From the NCBI GenBank assembly GCA_016617785.1, contig JADILM010000005.1, positions 1,550,001 through 1,614,000 of the forward strand: a stretch of DNA of 64,000 bases, written 5' to 3'. Both the position numbers and the translations under genes were made by a program. Shown piece after piece: positions 39,078 through 51,235 of the stretch. Under the pieces are notes generated by a model, which was not told the DNA's origin, ran no database searches, and worked only from the letters and a program-made list of their open reading frames with translations. This stretch comes from Sporobolomyces roseus. Lineage: Eukaryota; Basidiomycota; Microbotryomycetes; Sporidiobolales; Sporidiobolaceae. Within the stretch, counting starts at the first letter, position 1. Each line of letters starts with the position of its first letter.

Positions 39078-41195
39078 ATGTTGAGCAAGATTGGACAGAC
39101 TGTATGGCCAGAGATTCAAACGCAGGTCTTGTTCTTCACCATTATCGGTTGTGCTATAGTTGGGGGATGTGAGGCAACTGGATACGCGATGAAGGTCAAT
39201 ACAGGTACGCATTCGACTTCTTAGCTACACTAGCTTGGTGTGAACCACTCATTTCCCGTGAAACGAGCTGACCTTTCCTCGAAACGCCTCAAATTTCGCA
39301 ATTTTCTCATTTCCGCTAAATCAGTCATGCTCGGCATTCTTTCGACAATGTTGTCCTTTGCTCTATCATTGAGGTCCTCGTCAGCTCTTGAGCGTTGGAA
39401 TTCGGGTAAGGCTCCTCGCATCCTCTCACTTTCCTCGTTTCTTTCGACTCACTCTCCTCACTCACTATCACAGGTCGTCAAGCCTGGACTGTTCTCAATC
39501 TCGGCGCTCGCAATCTCGCCATGTTGATCTGGCTTCACTACCCGACTACCACTCTCACGGCTTCCGAACTGGCCGGACTCGACCCCAAATCGGAAGCGAT
39601 GGAAGTTGAACAGATGAAGGCGATGATCGAGAAGAGAACGATGATTGGGTGCGCACCGATCGACCCTAGCTACGAGAGCAGCGACACTGACATCGAGTCG
39701 TCAAATCTGCTCGAAAAACAGCTTGATCGAAGGATACGCTTGCTCTATCAAGCATTATGTTCGAGGAGAGAGTGGAATCTACTACGACGATCTCTTCGAC
39801 CTCGTCGCTTGTCTTCCCAAGTGCGTTCCCTTGCCTCAGCGCGGCTCTTTGCTTCGTCGTGCTTACTCTCGTTTTTCTCTGCGCAGATATTCGTTCCCTT
39901 CTTCAATCGAAGGAGCAAACGGTGATATCGACTCATTGACTGGGTTGTGGAGGAGTCCGAATCCCGATGGCTCTGTCTCAATCCCCATCGACGAAATGGC
40001 TACCCTATCCTCAGCAAGTCCCGAAAATATTCTTCAAGCCTCAACATCGACCGCAAACAGTTCACAGCTCGATTTTGAAAAGCCAACTACGACGAAAAAG
40101 GTTCGTCTCACACCTGGTCACAACCGTGAGTTTCCGCCTTTCGTTTGAACGCTTTCATCGCCCGACTGACTCAGGTTCGTCGTTCTCAGCACCTCGCAAG
40201 GGTATTCTCCATTACGCTCCCGTCTTCCGCCTCTTCAAACCTTTATGGAGGAAACTCTCTGGTCGTCCCCCTCGTCCCAGAGTTTTCGCTACGACAAACG
40301 TCCCCCTCGAAATCTCAATGTTCTTGAGTGGATACGTCGCTGAAATCATGCGACGCAAGACTGTCGAATCTACTCTCATTGGTCCTTCCTTCACCGCTCT
40401 CAATCAACTTTCGGATGCGTGAGTCTTCGCTTCGAACGAAAGTCGTGAGCTGCTCGAGCCAAGCTGACCCCGAAATTCAATTCTCGCTTGATAGATTGGC
40501 GACAATGGAGCGAGTTCTCACCACTCCTCTGCCCTTCGCTTACAACATTCATCGTAAGCTTGCATCTTCTCTCTCGAGATTTATAGCGTGAGAGTTCTGA
40601 CTGACCGCTCTTATCTGATTCCAGTTCGCGCTGTTACCTACGTCTTCCTTCTACTCCTTCCCTTCCAAGTCTACTCGTCACTCGGCTATCTCACTATCGT
40701 CGCAGAGTTCGTATCGGCAGTAAGTTTACCGGTCGTTTCGCTCAATCACAGCTCGAAACTGAGTTTCTTCCTTGCTCGCAGACTGTCTTCCTCGGGTTCT
40801 TGGAACTCGGTACCCAACTCGAACAACCTTTCGGATATGACGCCAACGATCTCAATCTCGACAGCTACTGCACTCTCCTCGCCGCCGAATTACACGAGAT
40901 TACGGCTCATCCTCAGCCCTCCCCTGCTACCTTCGTTTGGTCTCGCGAGAACCACCCTTTCCTTCCCGTTGACAATCGAAGTGCCCCTGAGATTCTCGCT
41001 CAGTTCTCGACGGCTCAATCCACTCAAGAAGGTCAAGCTCAAGCTGCGAAGGGTGTACCTGGTTTGAGGAGGTTCATTGCGAACTATCATACGTTGGAGG
41101 AAAGGGCTAGGAAAGAGAAGGAGGACAAGAAGAAGAACAAGGCTCAATGGTGTCGACAACACCAAGTCAGAGAGATCAGTGTTTGCTCTCTCTAG
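39078..41195 (+). CDS. Bestrophin-like (UPF0187/RFP-TM) anion channel
   Basis: Fungal bestrophin-like proteins are membrane chloride/anion channels of the bestrophin fold. The multi-exon gene starts 'MLSKIGQTVWPEIQTQVLFF' and continues with 'GILSTMLSFALSLRSSSALE' and 'RWNSGRQAWTVLNLGARNLA', a family hallmark. After splicing at GG|GTGCGC near 39652 come 'IEGYACSIKHYVRGESGIYY' and 'YDDLFDLVACLP'. Later blocks are 'PRVFATTNVPLEISMFLSGY', 'LATMERVLTTPLPFAYNIH', 'LRAVTYVFLLLLPFQVYSS' and 'TVFLGFLELGTQLEQPFGYD', 'NDLNLDSYC', ending at 41195 after a charged tail. The central variable loop is Ser/Thr-rich. Channel selectivity is inferred from the family. The gene is adjacent to the membrane protein at 37.3 kb without clear linkage. 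Confidence 0.87.
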
Positions 41196-42106
41196 GTCGA
41201 ACCACCCCTTTCTTCGTTGGATTTGGGATCTCGAAAATTGGTCGAAAGGATTTCGCTGGACGATGCTCCTCTCTTATCTTGTGCCTACTACACAATCATG
41301 TTTCAAAAGTGTTCTACCACCACGACCAAACTCTCACTATAGACACTGCTTCTCTCTCGTTTACTGAATTTCGCAACCTCTTGTTTTCGCAACTGTTTGC
41401 TTTTCACTGCAACTCGTTCTTGTCGTTACTGCCTTCTCTCTGATCGCCTCGCCTCGTCTCGTCCACGCTATCTGATCTTCGATCCGATTGCAGCCTCTGT
41501 TGACCCTGTAGATTCTCACTCCATTTCGTAAGTAATTTCCCACCTGTTCACCTCCTCTCACCCTTGACCTGTACCTAACGCCCAATCACGCCATAACACC
41601 TTCAGCTCGACTCAAGGAACGCTAGCAGCAGCACGCAAGCCTTCCCAAGCTTCAGCATTCAACTCCAGTAGACGAGATGAGGGGAAAGAGTAAAGACGAT
41701 ACCGCTAGATCTTGATGCTCCCACACCGATACAGAGACATTCATGACGCCTTCTTCGGTAGCATACCGCCCTTCCACACGCATTTGGAGGTGGTCGAGGC
41801 GGGGAGAGATGGGAAGTCGTGGAATCTGTTAAGGATCAACGGAGAGGGCGTCGGAATAGTCGGATCGTTGCTTGATGGAGTCATCGAGGCTATTCAACAT
41901 GGTCCCTAAGGTTCTGAATGATCGGATCGATGTATTGACGAGGTCGAATCTAATCGCGAGGTAAAAGTGCGAATCTCTTTTGTCTTCCTATACCTCACAA
42001 CTCAATCTATCGAAGTCGTTGCAGTCTCACAGAAGCTTCGATCATCTATCGCTTCAATCTAAAACCCTCAACTCGAGCTTTCCCTCTTCGTTCAACTCGT
42101 TCCCAC
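41196..42106. other. Intergenic region, bestrophin-like 3' flank and hydrolase leader
   Basis: Mostly non-coding. It contains a splice-like pair (GTAAGT near 41528, CTTCAG near 41606) and the small ORF listed separately at 41714. The hydrolase leader from 41970 is rich in C and T. Confidence 0.4.
41714..41909 (+). CDS. Small ORF, 64 residues, hypothetical
   Basis: ATG at 41714 opens a 64-residue frame with coding-like composition, including 'FFGSIPPFHTHLEVVEA' and 'NLLRINGEGVGIVGSLLDGV'. I recognise no family. It may be the last exon of a small gene whose earlier exons lie near 41.5-41.7 kb (splice-like sites there), or a chance ORF. It lies 198 bp upstream of the hydrolase start on the same strand. 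Confidence 0.3.
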
Positions 42107-43842
42107 ATGTCGTTCCCTTCTTCCCTTCGAAACGAGATCGACAACGCCGTTCATGCATCCTTCGATTCATATCTCAAACATCGCAATACTGGCTTACCTC
42201 GAGTAGCGTTCATGGCAACAACTTCAACCGACGAAATCCTGCTTAATTCCGTCGCAGGGTTCGAACAATTTCGGGAGGACCTCGAAACGGCTCCGAAAGC
42301 GACCGAAGACAGTCTGTACCCTCTCTGGAGCGCGACGAAGCTTTTCACGACGATTGCGGTGATGCAGCTCGTCGAACAACGGAGGATTCGGTTGGACGAT
42401 GATGCTTCGAAATATGTCAAGGAGTTGATTGGGATGAAGGTGCTTACCGGCTTTACTGAGGAGGGAGATGAACCAATCTATGAAGAAGCGGAGAGGAGTT
42501 GTACCGTTCAGGAACTCCTTACTCACACAGCAGGTTCGTTCGAATTTCCATTGCTTTTTCAATTTTCCCCTCGCAGCCTCAAAGGGATCTCTGACTCCTT
42601 GTCGCTTCCTCGCTAGGCTTTGCTTTCTCCTACCATCCTCTCACCGGGAAGATGGAGAAGAAGACGGGTCATCCTTGGGTCTACAACATCGAAGCTACCC
42701 GGGTCTGTTCGAGTCACGGATTAGTCTATACCACCCGAGGTGACTAAGATTTAGGCTTTGTGCATACAGGAATCTCTCACCTCGGTACCCTATGTCTCGT
42801 TCGTCTATCCTTTCTCTTTTTCTGCGACAGACCTCGAAAGCATGATAGCTCACCATTCATTCGCTTTCGTTCATTACAGTCAACCGGGAACAAAGTTCTG
42901 GTACGGATCAGCTACAGATTGGCTCGCCCTCCTCGTCGCCGATGTAACTGGACAACCTTTCGACAAATATCTTCAAGAGCATCTTTTCGAGTGAGCTCAG
43001 CTCTGTCTTTTCGTCCTTGGCTCTCTCTACTAACTTGCACGATTCGTATAGTCCTCTCGGTATCCACGACATGACCTTCGAGAACCCTCCAAACCGAGTA
43101 GATATGGCGACCGCACCTCCCGTTCCCTCCGAAACTCCCGATGCTCCTGCCCCTCCCTACAAGTTCTCGAACATGGATTTCCCGCGATCGATTGCATGGG
43201 GAGGAGCAGGTCTCAGTGGCTCTCCCAAATCCTATCTCCGAGTCCTGCGCTGTTTGCTACTAGGAGGAGTTTCGCCAATCGATAGCTCAAAGCGAATTTT
43301 GAAACGAGAAACGGTGGATGACATGTTTCTACCGAGATTGGAGGGAGAGAGTATAATGAAGAGCTTCATGCCTTTCGTGACGGAACGATCGGATCCCTGG
43401 AGTCATCAGAGTGGGAAACAATTCGAGGGAGTCAATCATGTGAGTTTTGCGCCTCGTTCTCCGCTTCTGGAACTGAGCTTCATCTGATCTTCGAGTGCTT
43501 GTTGTATGTAGGGACTGGGGGGACTGCTTTGCGGTGAAGGCTTTCCCTCGGGACGGTCGAAGGGCGCTATGGCTTGGAGTGGTGCAGCGAACGCCTTTTG
43601 GGTGATCGATAGAAGCGCGGTCAGTCTTCTTCAAGCTTTCTCGCCCTGAGTGCAGGACACTGATGCTCTCATTGACTATCTCCCGTTCTTTCGCTCTTCC
43701 CCTGACCCCATTCGACTCGAAACAGGATGTAGCTTTCGTCGTTTGGTCGTGCTTCATCCCTCATTCTGCCCCCGTCTTTATGAATCTATGGAAGGATCTC
43801 GAGTCGAAGCTGTACGATGGATTGAAGCAGATGAAGCAGTAG
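42107..43842 (+). CDS. Beta-lactamase-fold serine hydrolase (class C/esterase type)
   Basis: These enzymes share the penicillin-binding fold and in fungi act as esterases, transesterases or amidases, not usually in antibiotic resistance. The multi-exon gene begins 'MSFPSSLRNEIDNAVHASF'. The catalytic SxxK is visible as 'YPLWSATKLFTTIAVMQLVE' near residue 75. The hallmark 'TVQELLTHTAGFAFSYHP' crosses an intron. The second-motif Tyr is probably in 'PGTKFWYGSATDWLALLV', followed by 'GQPFDKYLQEHLFEPLGIHD'. The C-terminal third-motif region is 'GAMAWSGAANAFWVIDRSA' and the protein ends 'SKLYDGLKQMKQ', stop at 43840. About six introns. No signal peptide was seen, so it is probably cytosolic. The substrate is unknown. 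Confidence 0.85.
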
Positions 43843-45594
43843 AGAGAAGGGAGACGGGAAAAGGGAAACTTGCGAGTAAATTCGAAGAATTGCAAACGAT
43901 ATCTATACATTTTTCCAGTCGATTGCCTCGCCTTGTTCTCGATATGTGATATTCGAAAGAATAAGATACAGGAGAGATCGATTTTCGACCGGAGCGGATG
44001 CGAAACTTGCTCACTGATTCTTGCTGTCTCTGTTTCCTCTCTCTTTCCTCAACCCACTCGTGTCGACACCTCGACTTTTCGCTATCCTATGACTCGCCAG
44101 CTATAGAACAACTTCTCAAGATCCTTCGCATCACATTTTCACAGCGTCCCTCGCTTTCCTTGCGTCGACATCGCGCTTCATCAAGTTTTTTCGCCCTTTT
44201 ACTTTTCAACTCCACTACTCGATCAGACGATACGAGTGTGCGGAATGGGGTCAGCGTAGATATACCTATGCAGTTAGAGCTGTCCCGAGTTGCTTCTGGT
44301 GAGTCTCCTCCGTTTCCTGCCTCTCTTCATCTCGCTCCCTCGGTTCCCTCCAACTCCTCATTTCCCTCCTGCAACATTCCGCAAACAAGAAGTACGCTTG
44401 ATCTGTGGATGACGACATATTAACAAACTGCAAACTCGAATCTCGTTCATATAACAAAGGGAGGGGTAACATCCTCTCGAACGCTGATCATGAGATTTCG
44501 TTATATCCAACGCTTAACCTGACGCAAAACAATCAAACCTACTTCGACTGTTGGCGGGAAGTAATGCGAGGCAAAAGAGGAACAAGAAATCGGAGAAAGT
44601 GGAGAATTGATTAACTAACTCTTGAGACTCTTGTCCTCGCAACAGCTTCGAATCCCATCACTCTCCACGTCAACAATGCCCCCGGTCGCTTCCACCACTC
44701 AGCTTTCGTCTCTTGAGATCCGCTTTCCACTAGCTCAGCTTAGATCGTCTCGCTCCCCTTCCCCTCCCCATAATCCATCTCCCTTCTCTCGTCTCCCGAA
44801 CCCTCGTCGTCGGCAAACGTACAAAAGTTTTTGGAATGATTACCCTACTGACTTTGTTCAGAACCGCTAAACTGTCACAAACTCAATCTGTAAAGTTCAC
44901 CTTCGGGCGTCCAGGAAAGAGGTTGTGTGATGATCCCAATTCAAACCCTCCATTGCGAGGCTGACCAAAACTTTTGACGTTAATTGGCAATACGGCGGAT
45001 GAAACGAGATGAGACTTGGTGTTTGTTCAGTAGAAACGATGAAACGAGAATTAATTTTCCCATTCTTCGCTGGCCTGATCTGGACTCGTGAGCGAGGTGC
45101 AAAGAAAGCTGAAGAACATCGTGTTGCCTACTCGCCGCCGGCTGCCTCATCTACTCAGTTGGCGATATCGAGAAGCAGTGCTCGCTCATCTCTGTTCGCT
45201 CCCGCGTTCTCGATCCCACTCTCCCTCGTCTGCGTCTAACGCAGTGGTCTCGACTTCTCAGTGGTGCTCTCGGGCTACGCAGACATTGCTATGGCAACAT
45301 AGCAGCTGGTGCGAAAAGAGTTGAGCTACTTTGCGCAACGACCCATCGATTTCGCAGATTTTGCAACTTCTACCGAGCTCATCCTTGGAACTGCTACCAG
45401 AGACATCACTCGACCACCCTCTACTTCACTGCTCGACACGAAGTGAGCATGGCACCCGCACGAATTTAGCAGAAAATGCTCGCTCCCTTGACAGAAACAG
45501 CGCTGCTACCCTCGTCGGTTCCAGCTTCTCGAGTCTTTCACGCACAACATGTCTGACAGTGGTCACTACTCACTTTCGAAACACTCGAAGTGTG

Positions 45595-45679
45595 GTTTTG
45601 AAAGCATCTAACCCAGTTTTGAAAGTTGTTTTCTCACTTTTCGGAAGTTTGTTTTTCACTTTTCGAAAGTTGTTCAGAA
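45595..45679. repeat. Degenerate tandem repeat, about 4 units of 21-22 nt
   Basis: Units start at 45595, 45616, 45637 and 45659. They share the core 'TTTTGAAAGTTGTTT' or its variant 'CTTTTCGAAAGTTGTT'. The array lies about 85 bases upstream of the TATA-like box of the RING/TRAF-type gene at 45942. Confidence 0.6.
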
Positions 45680-45762
45680 GTTGGAGCCAGAAATAGCCTC
45701 AAAGGGGTGCGATAGAGGGTCTCGTGACCTGTGCGGGATCTGGGCGTCCCCCTGAGGTCAAG

Positions 45763-45771
45763 CCTATATAA
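45763..45771 (+). promoter_or_regulatory. TATA-like box
   Basis: CTATATAAG lies about 175 bases before the ATG of the RING/TRAF-type gene. Clear TATA boxes are rare upstream of the other genes in this window. Confidence 0.5.
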
Positions 45772-45941
45772 GCGAGCGAAATTTCAGCGTTTGCCTCTTG
45801 CTTCTTGATCAACCACGTTTTTGGCAGTCACCCCTGTCCATCTTCTGCATCGTCGAAAGCGCGCCTTCTTGTAGTCAGAAAGCATAGTTAAGAGAGTTAA
45901 AGAAGCCTTTTGATAGTCAATTTTATCGTAGTTGCGATAAT

Positions 45942-47266
45942 ATGTCGCTTTCGTTGGAACGCTTCATCCTCGCCGAAGGTCAAATCGAATTGCCCAAGCA
46001 CCTCGAGTGCATCGTCTGTCTCGGTCCACTCGTCGACAACGTCGTACTCCGCAAGAACGAGCATGCCGTATGTCGAGGATGCTTCGAAGCGATGCGAGGT
46101 CGGGGGATGGTCAAGCAGTGCTCGCTGTGCATGGAAAAGGTCGACGTGAACAACCTCACGTCGTCGAAAGTGATTATTCGCGCACTCGACGAGTACAAGT
46201 AAGTCTTTTCTTCACACTCTATTACCGTCGTCGCCAATTCTTCCCCCTCGTCGTCGTTGCTGTCACTGACTTTTACTCTTTGCTTTCACAGGGTCCGATG
46301 CGGCCATAACGGATGCGATTGGACGGGACCGGTATCGAACGAAGGAGAACACGAGAAACAGGTAAGCATCTGTCCTTCCTCTTTCTTCGTCGTCGTTCTC
46401 CCTTTCCCCTCATAGCTGACCAGATAATTTTTGTAATCGTCGTCGATATAGTGCTCTCATCGTCCTACCGAATGCGACAAATGTCACGAGCAATTCCCAG
46501 GAGTCGATGCTCTCCCGATCGAACACATCCAACTAAACTGCCCCGAGTGGTTCGTCGTCTGCGGTCGAGGAGGAGCTCATTGTGGAGGTCAGAATCGTGG
46601 TCTCTTCCGCAGGAAAGATCGTGCGATTCACTCAGCGATTTGTGCAAACTATCTGTAAGCTCTTTCTCTTTTCCTCTTTCCCCTCGTTGTCGTCCCTTCT
46701 CTCCTCTCTCCCACCTCCCTTTCGCTTGCCGCGTCATATGTGAATCTATACTGACGCATGTTTCGTCTTGATGCAACAGCTGCCCGGTCATACACTGCAA
46801 CACTCGAACCACTCTTCGCAACATGCCGGCTCATCAAACCGGCTGTGTCGCCGCGGCTCATAGAGCAATTCACGACGAGTATCGCATCCGCACACTCACT
46901 ATATCCCACGCTGAATTGAAAAAGGAGTCCACCTCACATCGTGCAAAGTTCGAGAAGGCAAAGCTCGAATTGCGCAAAGCTGGCAAGGATACGAAGACAC
47001 TCATCAGGATCGCTCGTCGTCTTCGATTCGAGAGTGACGAGCACACCAGCAAGAGACGTCGAGCTCAAGGCGACCCAATCGTTCGTTTCGCCGATGAAGA
47101 CGAAGTTCGCGAAATTCCTGCCCGAGTCAAGGTCGAGGAGGAAGACGAAGAAATGATCGATCAACCCATTGCCGGCCCCTCGAACGGTCTCATTGTTCCT
47201 CGTGCTCCATCACCCTTCGCTCGTGAAGGAGCTCCCTCCCCTAAATTCCCCTCCGACTCTGCCTAA
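45942..47266 (+). CDS. RING/TRAF-type zinc finger protein 1
   Basis: Proteins with an N-terminal RING and TRAF-type fingers usually act as E3 ubiquitin ligases or signalling adaptors. Exons 45942..46198, 46292..46361, 46452..46654 and 46780..47266 give 338 residues. The RING-like region (residues ~25-65) has 'ECIVC', 'NEHAVCRGC' and 'QCSLC', but the third Cys expected before the His is absent ('LRKNEH'), leaving seven ligands. TRAF-type fingers follow: 'VRCGHNGCDWTGPVSNEGEH', 'CSHRPTECDKC', 'VVCGRGGAHCGGQNRGLFRR' and 'CPVIHCNTRTTLRNMPAHQ'. The C-terminal third is a basic, possibly coiled segment ending in a Pro/Ser-rich acidic tail. It is a paralogue of the minus-strand gene at 52.5-53.9 kb. 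E3 activity is uncertain given the missing ligand. Confidence 0.82.
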
Positions 47267-48001
47267 TCTTGTATATTCTCCCTTACTTATGTACCCCCCG
47301 TCTTCCTTTGTGCTTCACTTCAGGTTTGTATAATCGCCTGTCCATATCGTGCTTCGTAGTCCCCCTCTTTCCTCTTTTCAGCTGATTTCCTTTGTCCTAC
47401 TCCCTTGCCCCCTCCCCTCTCCTTTCCTTGTATATGTATCCTTCTCCGATACGTTACCTCGAGTTAGTAGTTCCTTGATAAAAGCATAGAAAACACTGCA
47501 AAAACAGGTTGTGAGTGTGAAATCGTTTTTGAGAAAGGGAGACCTTGAGAGTGCGTTTCGCTCTCCCCGCCAGCGTTCCATACCCCATACTCGAAGCATA
47601 GACGAGCCCAAGCAATCTGAGCCGACGAGCTGTATCTCTCGTTTCGCCCGTATCCATCGCTTGGCTTTCAGAGAGAGATGCGAAAAGGTTTTGATTCCGT
47701 GATTTCAGAATTGATCAGGTGATAATATTCATAGATGGTCATACATGGGGAAAGAGAAGAACGTGAGAGGGAGGAGAGGAGCGGAGAGGAAAAGCTGAGT
47801 GAGCAAGTCGAGCAGGGTTGATCGAAAATTGTCGATGATGAGGAGTGGAGAGGGTAAAAGCTTCGTAGGCAAGGTCGGTGAGAGGGAATGAGGTGTACAG
47901 AGAGCGAGAGGAAAGACGAGAAGAAATGGGGGGAGCGTGAGAAAGGCGAAGGACGAGGAGAAGTGGGTCGGAAGAGAGATCGAGTGCGAGAGTTGTCGGC
48001 T
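47267..48001. other. Convergent intergenic region
   Basis: 3' flanks of the RING/TRAF-type gene and of the CBS-PB1 gene. Pyrimidine-rich, with no gene seen. Confidence 0.4.
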
Positions 48002-50639
48002 CTATCTTGCTGATCCACTGGCGCGAGAAGCGATGAAGACGGTAGCGATGACGACACCGAGGAATCCGATACTGGCGGGAAGAAGGTACTCCTTGGGTAA
48101 GAATCCTCCGACGAGTTCGTCTCCACTGTTCGAGGCAGTCGATCGCTTCTTGGGCTTCTCGACGGCGGCACTCTCCGATTCCTCCTTATCTTCATCTCCC
48201 TCCTCAACGATGACGAGTTTCTTGGTGATCGAGACTGCTGGAGCGTCCTGTTCCTTCTGAACGGCTTTCCAAGTTTGACCTCCTGAAACGATGAGAACGA
48301 CTCGATCCTTTCCTTGAGCTTTGGCAGTGGCGACTGCATCCGTGACATCTCCATCGTGAGTCATCATGACGAGATCACCGTCATCGTCGCGGTAAGAGAG
48401 TTGGAAGTCGCTAGGATCGGCGACTGCAGGAGGAGGGGCAGTTGAATCTTCGGAAGGATTGGGAGTCGAAAAGAAGGGATCAGAGGAGAGTTTGCCGGTG
48501 ACGATATCCGTGAGGAACTCGTGGGAGTCGTATCGAGCTTGGAAACGGTGAGTCGATCCTCCGGGAGCGACGAATTTGAAGAGGTAGGTTCCATCATCGA
48601 CGATTTGGGAAGGGGCAGCTCCTCCGATACTCGAAGCGCCGGGAGCACGACGAGACCCTCCTACATCGGAAGCTCCGTCGTCGTTCATGACTGAAGCCGA
48701 ATCTCCGGGGAAGAGTTCCGATCCGGGAGTGTCGATGCTGTCCTTTGATCGATGGTGAGAAGGACGTTGAGGAGTCGAGAAGGGAGCTTGCGACGACTGA
48801 ACAGAGTCACTGACACCGGTTCCGGAAACCATCGATTCGGTATCATCGTCTCCTCCTGCGTCGGCAGCAGCAGCGAAGAATCGTCCCCAGAGAGGTCCTC
48901 CAGAAGTATCAGCTCCTCCTCCAGCAGCATCAGCATGAAGAGTGTTGACCTGTGATGAACCGATCGTCAATGACCACGTTCTTGGAATTAAGGCATAAGA
49001 AGCGAGGACTAACTTGTTCGAGAGTAGCGTAGGTGAGTTTGAGGACATCGACGATACCGACGAGAGCTCCGACATCATCGACAACAGGTAAGTTGAGGTA
49101 GTGACCATCTGTTCGGATTCCACGAGGAGTCAGTCGAAGGTCGAAGAAAGGCTTCGAAAGATTTGAACGTACCGTGCATCTTTCGAAGAGCGTCTTGAAT
49201 ACTGAGAGTAGGAAGCGCGCAATCGGGATGAGGAGTCATGACTCGGACGACACTGCAAGTCTTTGCGTCGAGACCAGCGGCGATAACCCTCAGGACGACA
49301 TCCTTGCTAGTGAAGATACCGGCAATCTTCTTTCCATCATTCTCCATGACGCAAACTGCCGTAGTCCTCTTCTCCCTCATCAATTTGGCAGCCTCACGAA
49401 CGGTCGTCTTGAGCCCAATAGTAGCGGCGGTCGTTCGTGCATCGAGGATCGAACCAAGGTCGGGGAAGGACATCTTGTCGCGAAGAGCTTGAACGTAAGC
49501 AAGGAGTGGGTTGGCGGTACCTTCGGCTCCTCCGAATTGTTCTTGAGCACCTTCGAGTGCCGTGTAGAGCTTCTGCGAGGATCCGTAAGCCTTCTCGAGC
49601 TTTTCGAGAGACTCGTGGAACACCTTGGTGATATCGAGAAGACCGACGACATCTCCATCTTCGTTACAGACGGGCTATCGGATCGAGAAAGTAAGTCACG
49701 AGATCGGGAGAAGCGCGAGAGAAGGGAGCTCACGAGATGACGGAAACCTCGAGTGACCATAGTTTGAAGAGCTTCCGTAGCGCTAGTCGTGTCGCGAGTG
49801 ACCATAGGGTTAGGAGTCATGATGGCGCTGACAGGAGTGTTGCGAGGGTCCATTCCGTCTCCAACAACCTGACAACAACGAAGGATCATCAGTATTCGAG
49901 CGCGAGAAAGCGAAAAGAGGGTTGTCTGCTCACTCGGAAAGCCAGATCCTTGGCAGTGAAGATACCGCAAAGATGTTCATCTTCATCGACTACGAGGACA
50001 CAATCGGTTCGCTTGGCAGCGCAAAGCTGAGAAGCGTCGGCGACTGAAATCGAATGAGGAACGGTGAGAGCTGGGAGAGGTCGAAGGGCGGAAACGGTTC
50101 CTTGTTTGGGACGGGCTGAAGAGCGGTGGGTTTGTTGTGCTCCAGCAGTTCCGGATCGTTTCGAAGGAGGGCGTTTGCGAGAGAGTTCCGATTCAATCTT
50201 TTTGCGAATTGCCTGTGAAACGATCGAACCAACAAAGTCAGCTCGATTGCCTTAGAGAGCGCGTTCTGTGTGCCCTGGTATAGCTTCTAAATCCCTGTGC
50301 TTTCCCCTGCACCTCAAAGTGACGAGTCTCGCTGCCTGAGCGTCCTCCAACACCGAAACTAGCCGTTTCATTCAACTCTCCTTCGACGTGCAGGTCGATA
50401 GGGACTATCCTCCCTATCCAAGCTACTTTGCTTGACTATCTAATGCCCATGGGAGTGATCACAGTGCGAGATTGGAGAGAGAAACTAACCTCGTCCCTTC
50501 TTCCTTGCCTCTTCCTAGTCTCTGCCAATCCATCTCCTGAGGTAGCGGGAGGAGTACCAGGTGGGGCAGCAGAACTCAAGTAGCTCCCAGTTGAGGAGTA
50601 GACTGATTCAGGTCGACGAGTCGATGGGCGAGAAGACAT
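48002..50639 (-). CDS. mug70: CBS- and PB1-domain protein with C-terminal membrane anchor (Mug70-like)
   Basis: This matches the S. pombe meiotically upregulated gene 70 family. The minus-strand gene starts at ATG 50639 with a Ser/Pro-rich leader. Four CBS motifs, likely two adenosine-ligand-binding Bateman modules, follow: 'PHSISVADASQLCAAKRTDC', 'MTPNPMVTRDTTSATEALQT' with 'GLLDITKVF', 'TTVREAAKLMREKRTTAVCV' with 'GIFTSKDVVLRV', and 'MTPHPDCALPTLSIQDALRK' with 'GIVDVLKLTYA'. After an acidic linker there is a PB1 domain ('GTYLFKFVAPGGSTHRF', 'YRDDDGDLVMMTHDGDVTDA'). The C terminus is a tail-anchor helix 'YLLPASIGFLGVVIATVF' with a short basic end. The ligand and role are unknown. It is divergent from MYND gene I over a 596-bp shared intergenic region. 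Confidence 0.9.
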
Positions 50640-51235
50640 GTTGTTTGAAGGAAGTTGAGCGAACGAGGGCGAGGAGGAGAGAGTTGGTGGCGTATTTGAG
50701 GATGTGTGAGATGGGATAGGGATACGACTCATCAATACACGCTTCAAAGAGCGAGTTGAGAGTGAGTGTAAGTGGTCAAGAAGCGAATCGAAAGAGATTC
50801 TCTCTCAACAATGCCTTCGTCAGCCCTTGAAAAGCTCTACTGGAGCCTTGGATAGTCAAACCATGACTATCAAAGTCAGAGTATTTCAAGCGTAATATCG
50901 AACTAGGTTTAAAATGTTCGAAATCTCAAAGTTTGTCACCTTCTGACGATTCCTCGCTCTCTCACCTTCACCTCTGCTCGACCTAGTGAACTCTCTCAAG
51001 CCAGCTGAGTACGCGACAGTACGAGTCATAGCAACTCCAAGCAATCACACGCGTTCCTCGCCTTTCTCTCTTCAAGCGACCTTTCTGATCAATCAGTTCC
51101 TATCTCGAGCCAACTCGACCCTAGAAGCGCTTTACGCGAGTCACAAGGCTCCCATGTGCGTTCCCTTCCACCACCCGCGTGTTAAAGTGATCTCATCCTT
51201 TACTGCTTCGCAGCGGGATACTCTTCAGCTTTACA
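50640..51235. promoter_or_regulatory. Divergent promoter region, CBS-PB1 gene and MYND gene I
   Basis: Non-coding. It contains a probable 5'UTR intron of gene I (GTGCGTTCC near 51156 to TTCGCAG at 51213). A perfect inverted repeat of GATAGTCA...TGACTATC type lies near 50852-50873. Confidence 0.4.

Larger units (their letters stand above)
43843..45941. other. 2.1 kb gene-poor region with upstream elements of a RING/TRAF-type gene
   Basis: No gene family was recognised on either strand. Small frames exist (for example ATG 44676 to 44870, basic and Ser-rich) but lack support. The right end holds a degenerate 21-nt tandem repeat, a TATA-like box and a leader of about 170 nt. It could contain a non-coding RNA or the remnants of a lost gene. 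Confidence 0.4.

Noticed and set aside
42107..43842. Antibiotic-resistance beta-lactamase
   Set aside because: The fold and SxxK motif match, but the length, the lack of a signal peptide and the fungal context fit the esterase/transesterase branch.
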